Assembly (NCBI GenBank): GCA_964630665.1
Contig: CAZVVN010000110.1
Location: 1 to 7,538, forward strand
Origin: UBA9619 sp964630665
GTDB taxonomy: Bacteria > Pseudomonadota > Gammaproteobacteria > Arenicellales > UBA868
Direction of reading: 5' to 3'
Length of the DNA: 7,538 bases
Shown here: in pieces, positions 5,249 to 7,538 of the stretch
How positions within the stretch are numbered: position 1 is the first letter of the stretch
Layout of the letters: each line of letters starts with the position of its first letter
Notes under the pieces: generated by a model
Databases searched by the model: none
Seen by the model: only the letters and a program-made list of their open reading frames with translations
Told to the model about the DNA's origin: nothing
Program-made: the position numbers and the translations under genes

Positions 5249-5385
5249 GAAGTGAAGTTGAAGTGAAGTTGCCCCCAGAAGTGGAAGTATGAAGATGAAG
5301 AAGTTCCATTCCTTATGGAACTTCTTCTTCATAGACTTCACACCTCATATTTGTATGAAGTTCGTATGAAGTTTTTATGAAGTTC
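5249..5385. repeat. 11-bp iteron-like repeats (GAAGTGAAGTT x2, TATGAAGTT x3)
   Basis: Two tandem copies of GAAGTGAAGTT lie at 5249-5270. Three tandem copies of (G/T)TATGAAGTT(C/T) lie at 5353-5363, 5364-5374 and 5375-5385, exactly 11 bp apart. The shared core is TGAAGTT. A spacing of about one helical turn is typical of iterons bound by a replication initiator. The last unit overlaps the helicase stop codon. The array flanks a perfect inverted repeat at 5297-5327. Position beside a RepA-type helicase makes an origin the leading idea; operator sites are the alternative. Confidence 0.65.
5297..5327. repeat. Inverted repeat with 13-bp perfect arms
   Basis: GAAGAAGTTCCAT (5297-5309) and ATGGAACTTCTTC (5315-5327) are separated by TCCTT. 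With one 3-nt slip the pairing extends two more bases. There is no U-tract, so it is unlikely to be a terminator. It lies between the two groups of 11-bp repeats and includes the GAAGTT core in both arms, so it could be the extruding or single-strand element of an origin. It could also be a hairpin that hides the alternative start at 5332 of the downstream gene. Confidence 0.75.
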
Positions 5386-6655
5386 AAGGCGCAAACCTCA
5401 GACCCTGTGCTCGCTGTATTTTCGGGTGCGGCTCTTTAACCAAACGGCCTTCACCCAGCCAATTCTGGATGTAATCCTTAGCCGCCTGCTTGGTTATATC
5501 GAAGTGCGCACACATCCATTTGCCCAGGTAGCGGTCTTTTGCTGCCGCATGGTGACTGAATGGCTGGCCATCGGCCCATCTGTTCGATACCGCGCCAAAC
5601 GTCTGCATGATCTCTTCTTCAGTCAGTTGCCGATGCTCTTCGAGCGTCTCCTGAACCCGCTCGGTGGAATCGATCAGGATCCCAGAGGCCGGGTCACGGA
5701 GATAAATTCTCGTGGGCGACATCCCAATATCGTTGGATTTGACGACTGCACCCTCGACAATCGACAACTCGTCATAAGTCTCGCCAGTTGCCTGCTCAAT
5801 CGAGTCACGGACGCTGGCGCTAGGCAACCACAGCGCGTAACACCACCTGGCGCTGTCCACAATCGCCGTAGAGCCCCGTACCAGTTGCCGTGCTGCCATA
5901 GGGCCATCTACGTCACGAGAGCCGTCCTTACGCATATGGTGCGTCAGCATCACCGTTGCACCGGTCGCCTGGCAGAGCTCACTGACAGCGGCCCAGAAGG
6001 CCGCAGCAGCAGCCGGATCTGAGTTGATGTCGGCCGAGACCACCGCCGCCATTGGATCGAGGACCACAAAGGCCAGATCAGGGATCCGCTTCAACTCAAA
6101 GACCAGCTCGTGCCAGGCGTCGGTCATCCGATACTCACCGTGGTTGCAGGTCATCAGCGGCCGGTTTCCGACGACCGGCAGAGGCACGATGTACAGCCAA
6201 TCCAGCAGCTTTGCCTTGTCGAGCTCCGAGCCGACGATCTGATTCAGACGCCGATGGACCGCATCCTGAGAATCTTCGGCCGTAATGAACACACAGCGGC
6301 CCCGCTTCGGGATCGCACCGCCCAGGGCATACGACGGCACCATGCCAGGACCGGCTGCAATCTTGGCGCACAGGTCCAGCATCAAAAAACTTTTACCTAC
6401 CCCGCCGAGTGAACAGAGGATGGACGGTGTTGCTCGAGGCAGAATGCCTTCGATGAGCCAGTCCACTGGTGGCGCGGCCCCCAGGAACTGCGCGATGCCC
6501 CAGTCAGGGATCGAGAACCAAGGCTGCGGTCCCGGCACATCGAGTATCGCCATCTCTTCTTCAAGAGACAGGGTCTTTCGAGGCGGCGGATAGACGAGAT
6601 CAATCTTCGCCCCAGCTTGCTCAATCGCCGCTTGGTACGCTGCTTCGTCAGACAT
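5384..6655 (-). CDS. RepA/AAA-type replicative helicase (RecA-fold ATPase with C-terminal HTH region)
   Basis: The 423-residue protein likely unwinds phage DNA during replication. The core is a RecA-like ATPase: Walker A SLGGVGKSFLML (82-93), TAEDS (125-129), Walker B FVVLDPMAAV (196-205) with D200, and HH (239-240) in VMLTHHMRKDG. RQLVRGSTAIVDSARWCYAL (256-275) has the arginine pattern of the AAA_25/RepA group. The C-terminal part (about 340-420, with EEEIMQTFG, AAKDRYLGKW and ITKQAAKDYIQNWLGEG) looks like a winged-helix or HTH domain. The length fits phage and plasmid RepA-like helicases. The ATG at 6655 sits directly after the T-run of a terminator-like hairpin; the G-run in the 3' arm of that hairpin lies at ribosome-site distance. 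Upstream is the Cro-like gene; downstream are repeats that may be the origin. Confidence 0.9.
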   Translation of the reverse strand: MSDEAAYQAAIEQAGAKIDLVYPPPRKTLSLEEEMAILDVPGPQPWFSIPDWGIAQFLGAAPPVDWLIEGILPRATPSILCSLGGVGKSFLMLDLCAKIAAGPGMVPSYALGGAIPKRGRCVFITAEDSQDAVHRRLNQIVGSELDKAKLLDWLYIVPLPVVGNRPLMTCNHGEYRMTDAWHELVFELKRIPDLAFVVLDPMAAVVSADINSDPAAAAAFWAAVSELCQATGATVMLTHHMRKDGSRDVDGPMAARQLVRGSTAIVDSARWCYALWLPSASVRDSIEQATGETYDELSIVEGAVVKSNDIGMSPTRIYLRDPASGILIDSTERVQETLEEHRQLTEEEIMQTFGAVSNRWADGQPFSHHAAAKDRYLGKWMCAHFDITKQAAKDYIQNWLGEGRLVKEPHPKIQRAQGLRFAP

Positions 6656-6710
6656 AAAAAAATGCCCCCCGTGGAGGGGGGCTAACTAGGAGGATGATGA
6701 GATGTGCCAT
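6648..6710 (-). CDS. Possible 20-codon leader peptide across the terminator hairpin
   Basis: The frame reads MAHLIILLVSPPPRGAFFYV. It begins between the Cro-like gene and the helicase, passes through the hairpin at 6664-6682, and its TGA overlaps the first codons of the helicase gene by 8 bases. Translation would run over the hairpin and could prevent it from forming, so it might couple or attenuate helicase expression. No Shine-Dalgarno sequence is visible, and a 20-codon frame can arise by chance. Low confidence. Confidence 0.2.
   Translation of the reverse strand: MAHLIILLVSPPPRGAFFYV
6656..6682 (-). terminator. Terminator-like hairpin abutting the helicase start codon
   Basis: On the minus strand GCCCCCC-TCCAC-GGGGGGC (6682-6664) is followed by A and seven T, and then directly by the ATG of the helicase gene. 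It has the form of an intrinsic terminator, yet it lies inside the early operon, before its main gene. The 3' arm G-run is also the only ribosome-site-like sequence for the helicase, so the hairpin could mask it. Either use would make helicase expression conditional. Confidence 0.75.
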
Positions 6711-6734
6711 CGGATTTGCCGGCGATGGCTCCGG

Positions 6735-6953
6735 CTAAAGGGAAAAAATATCTGGTCGAAGGTCTTTCGCGCTCACCTGGTGATCCACTGCCTCCACTAG
6801 ACTAAGTACTCTCTCTGCTGGAATACCTCGGATAAACCATTGATATACCGCCCCTCTCGAGATGTTGAAGAATCGAGCCGTGGCGATCACGCCACCCATA
6901 AGATCCACTGCTTCCCTGAGATGTATATGTGGGGTTGACACACGAGGCATCAT
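6735..6953 (-). CDS. cro: Cro-like/YdaS-like HTH repressor (72 aa)
   Basis: The product is a single small helix-turn-helix domain: LREAVDLMGGVIATARFFN, then ISRGAVYQWFIRGIPAERVL (about 12-50), then a short tail ending DLRPDIFSL. The arrangement A.DL.GG...A..F.IS..AVYQW...IP is typical of phage Cro and YdaS-like regulators. As Cro it would bind operators in the divergent region and turn down the CI gene after induction. The ATG at 6953 (or 6950) has GGAG nine bases upstream. A good -10 hexamer overlaps this ATG (see the promoter feature), so a leaderless start at the GTG at 6941 is also possible. It is the first gene of the leftward early operon, divergent from the CI-like gene. Confidence 0.85.
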   Translation of the reverse strand: MMPRVSTPHIHLREAVDLMGGVIATARFFNISRGAVYQWFIRGIPAERVLSLVEAVDHQVSAKDLRPDIFSL

Positions 6954-6977
6954 AAGCGCAAACTCCGTTCAGCGCAA
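6949..6977 (-). promoter_or_regulatory. Candidate leftward early promoter (TTGCGC, 17 bp, TATGAT)
   Basis: On the minus strand TTGCGC (6977-6972) and TATGAT (6954-6949) are separated by 17 bp. The -35 element lies inside the operator dyad, so a bound dimer would block RNA polymerase. Transcription would begin near 6942, inside the annotated start of the Cro-like gene, which would require a leaderless GTG start at 6941. The -35 match is weak; another promoter may lie further right. Confidence 0.35.
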
Positions 6978-6983
6978 CTGAAC
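6967..6983. promoter_or_regulatory. Probable CI/Cro operator, GTTCAG-N5-CTGAAC
   Basis: A perfect 6-bp inverted repeat around CGCAA makes a 17-bp dyad, the size typical of lambdoid operators. It lies 14 bp upstream of the Cro-like ATG, within the 134-bp region between the two divergent regulators. I found no second clear copy in this intergenic region, although lambdoid switches usually have several. Confidence 0.65.
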
Positions 6984-7087
6984 ACGCACCATTACCTCCG
7001 AGACTCCATCACATGACTCTGAATCGACACAGAAGGCACGAAGAGCAGTATCATCGTCATTTTCGTCCCCACATACGGACATCCCAC

Positions 7088-7538
7088 ATGGCAAAAATGA
7101 CCGCAGAACAAGAGGAACACATTCGGTGGAGCATCGAAAAAGCGGAGAAGGATGAGCTCCTGGCTTTAACCGACACGATGGGTGATCGCATAACGCAAGC
7201 AATGGAAGACAACGACATCAGTATCAGTTGGCTGGCGCAGAATATGGGAGTCGTTGACCGCACCATTAGCGACTGGCGTAAAGACGGCAACGTCTCCACA
7301 CATCGCATCCCCTTGCTGGCGCACTACCTCAACATCGACCCTGGTTATTTACTCACGGGAACTTTCAAAGACTCATTTCACCAACGATCCACAAATGCCG
7401 AGGTGGTGCAGTTTGAGCGCCCAGTTGATCGGCATGTGGACGATGGGGCAATAAAGACAGTCATCACTCGTCATGTTCCTCTCTTCGAGGTCGCCGAAAT
7501 CGCAACCATGAACGACCCGTCACATTTTCTTTCGTCAC
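7088..7538 (+). CDS. CI-like phage repressor, N-terminal part (truncated by the window)
   Basis: The first 150 residues are visible and the frame is open at the right edge. Residues about 33-66 (DRITQAMEDNDISISWLAQN, then MGVVDRTISDWRK) form a helix-turn-helix of the Cro/C1 type, continuing with IPLLAHYLNIDPGYLLTG. After a linker, HVPLFEVAEIATM (129-141) looks like the entry to an S24/LexA-like C-terminal domain, which would dimerise and self-cleave on induction. The cleavage site and Ser/Lys pair would lie outside the window. It should maintain lysogeny by binding the operator at 6967-6983. The N-terminal extension before the HTH (about 30 residues) is longer than in lambda CI. Start choice: ATG 7088 (or 7097); an in-frame ATG at 7013 exists but adds a His/Arg-rich stretch without family character. 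No good ribosome site is visible. Confidence 0.88.
   Translation, partial: MAKMTAEQEEHIRWSIEKAEKDELLALTDTMGDRITQAMEDNDISISWLAQNMGVVDRTISDWRKDGNVSTHRIPLLAHYLNIDPGYLLTGTFKDSFHQRSTNAEVVQFERPVDRHVDDGAIKTVITRHVPLFEVAEIATMNDPSHFLSS

Noticed and set aside
5297..5327. Inverted repeat as an intrinsic terminator
   Set aside because: No U-tract on either strand after the stem.
6688..6800. Plus-strand AGGAGG followed by ATG at 6702, a 32-codon frame antisense to cro
   Set aside because: Good ribosome-like sequence but the product has no family character and lies antisense to the Cro-like gene; probably chance.
6935..6963. TTGACA at 6935-6940 as -35 of a plus-strand promoter for the CI-like gene
   Set aside because: At 16-18 bp spacing no -10-like hexamer is present (GCAAAC region), and it lies inside the Cro-like coding sequence.
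7013..7087. Upstream in-frame ATG (7013) as start of the CI-like repressor
   Set aside because: Adds 25 His/Arg-rich residues without resemblance to repressor N-termini and lacks a ribosome site.

Overview
This window looks like part of a tailed temperate phage or prophage of a proteobacterium. A divergent Cro/CI-type switch, a replication module and a terminase module lie in the usual phage order. Base composition and protein style suggest a gammaproteobacterial host, but nothing in the window fixes the host. The run of exactly 100 N shows a scaffolded draft or metagenomic assembly.

Layout, right to left (almost everything is on the minus strand). At the right edge a CI-like repressor (7088 to the window end, plus strand, truncated by the window) diverges from a small Cro-like HTH protein (6735-6953, minus). 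The intergenic region carries a 17-bp dyad operator. The early leftward operon continues with a RepA/AAA-type helicase (5384-6655), a small Cys-rich zinc-binding-type protein (5006-5230), a PD-(D/E)XK nuclease (4603-5016) and an unrecognised HTH-containing protein (4167-4643). It ends at a textbook intrinsic terminator (4144-4166). A second terminator-like hairpin abuts the helicase start codon. Together with the last gene's position this suggests antitermination or attenuation control (inference). An array of 11-bp repeats lies just downstream of the helicase gene and is a candidate origin.

From 3158 to 4143 I see no convincing gene. This stretch holds the assembly gap, an exact 55-bp repeat on both sides of the gap, several perfect inverted repeats with 2-nt centres, and seven copies of CGGAACCG/CGGTTCCG whose orientation flips in the middle. 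It lies between the early terminator and terS, where late promoters and cos/pac sites often lie.

The late operon then reads leftward: small terminase (2750-3157), a 42-codon basic phage ORF (2606-2734), large terminase (1059-2600, TTG start), a 48-codon basic ORF (913-1059), and the first 305 residues of a large 'polyvalent' phage protein (1-916) that leaves the window. The last three genes overlap by 1 and 4 bases, so they are probably translationally coupled. The two short basic genes and the polyvalent-protein fragment were found by direct translation of the minus strand and would be easily missed by a length cut-off or a complete-ORF requirement.
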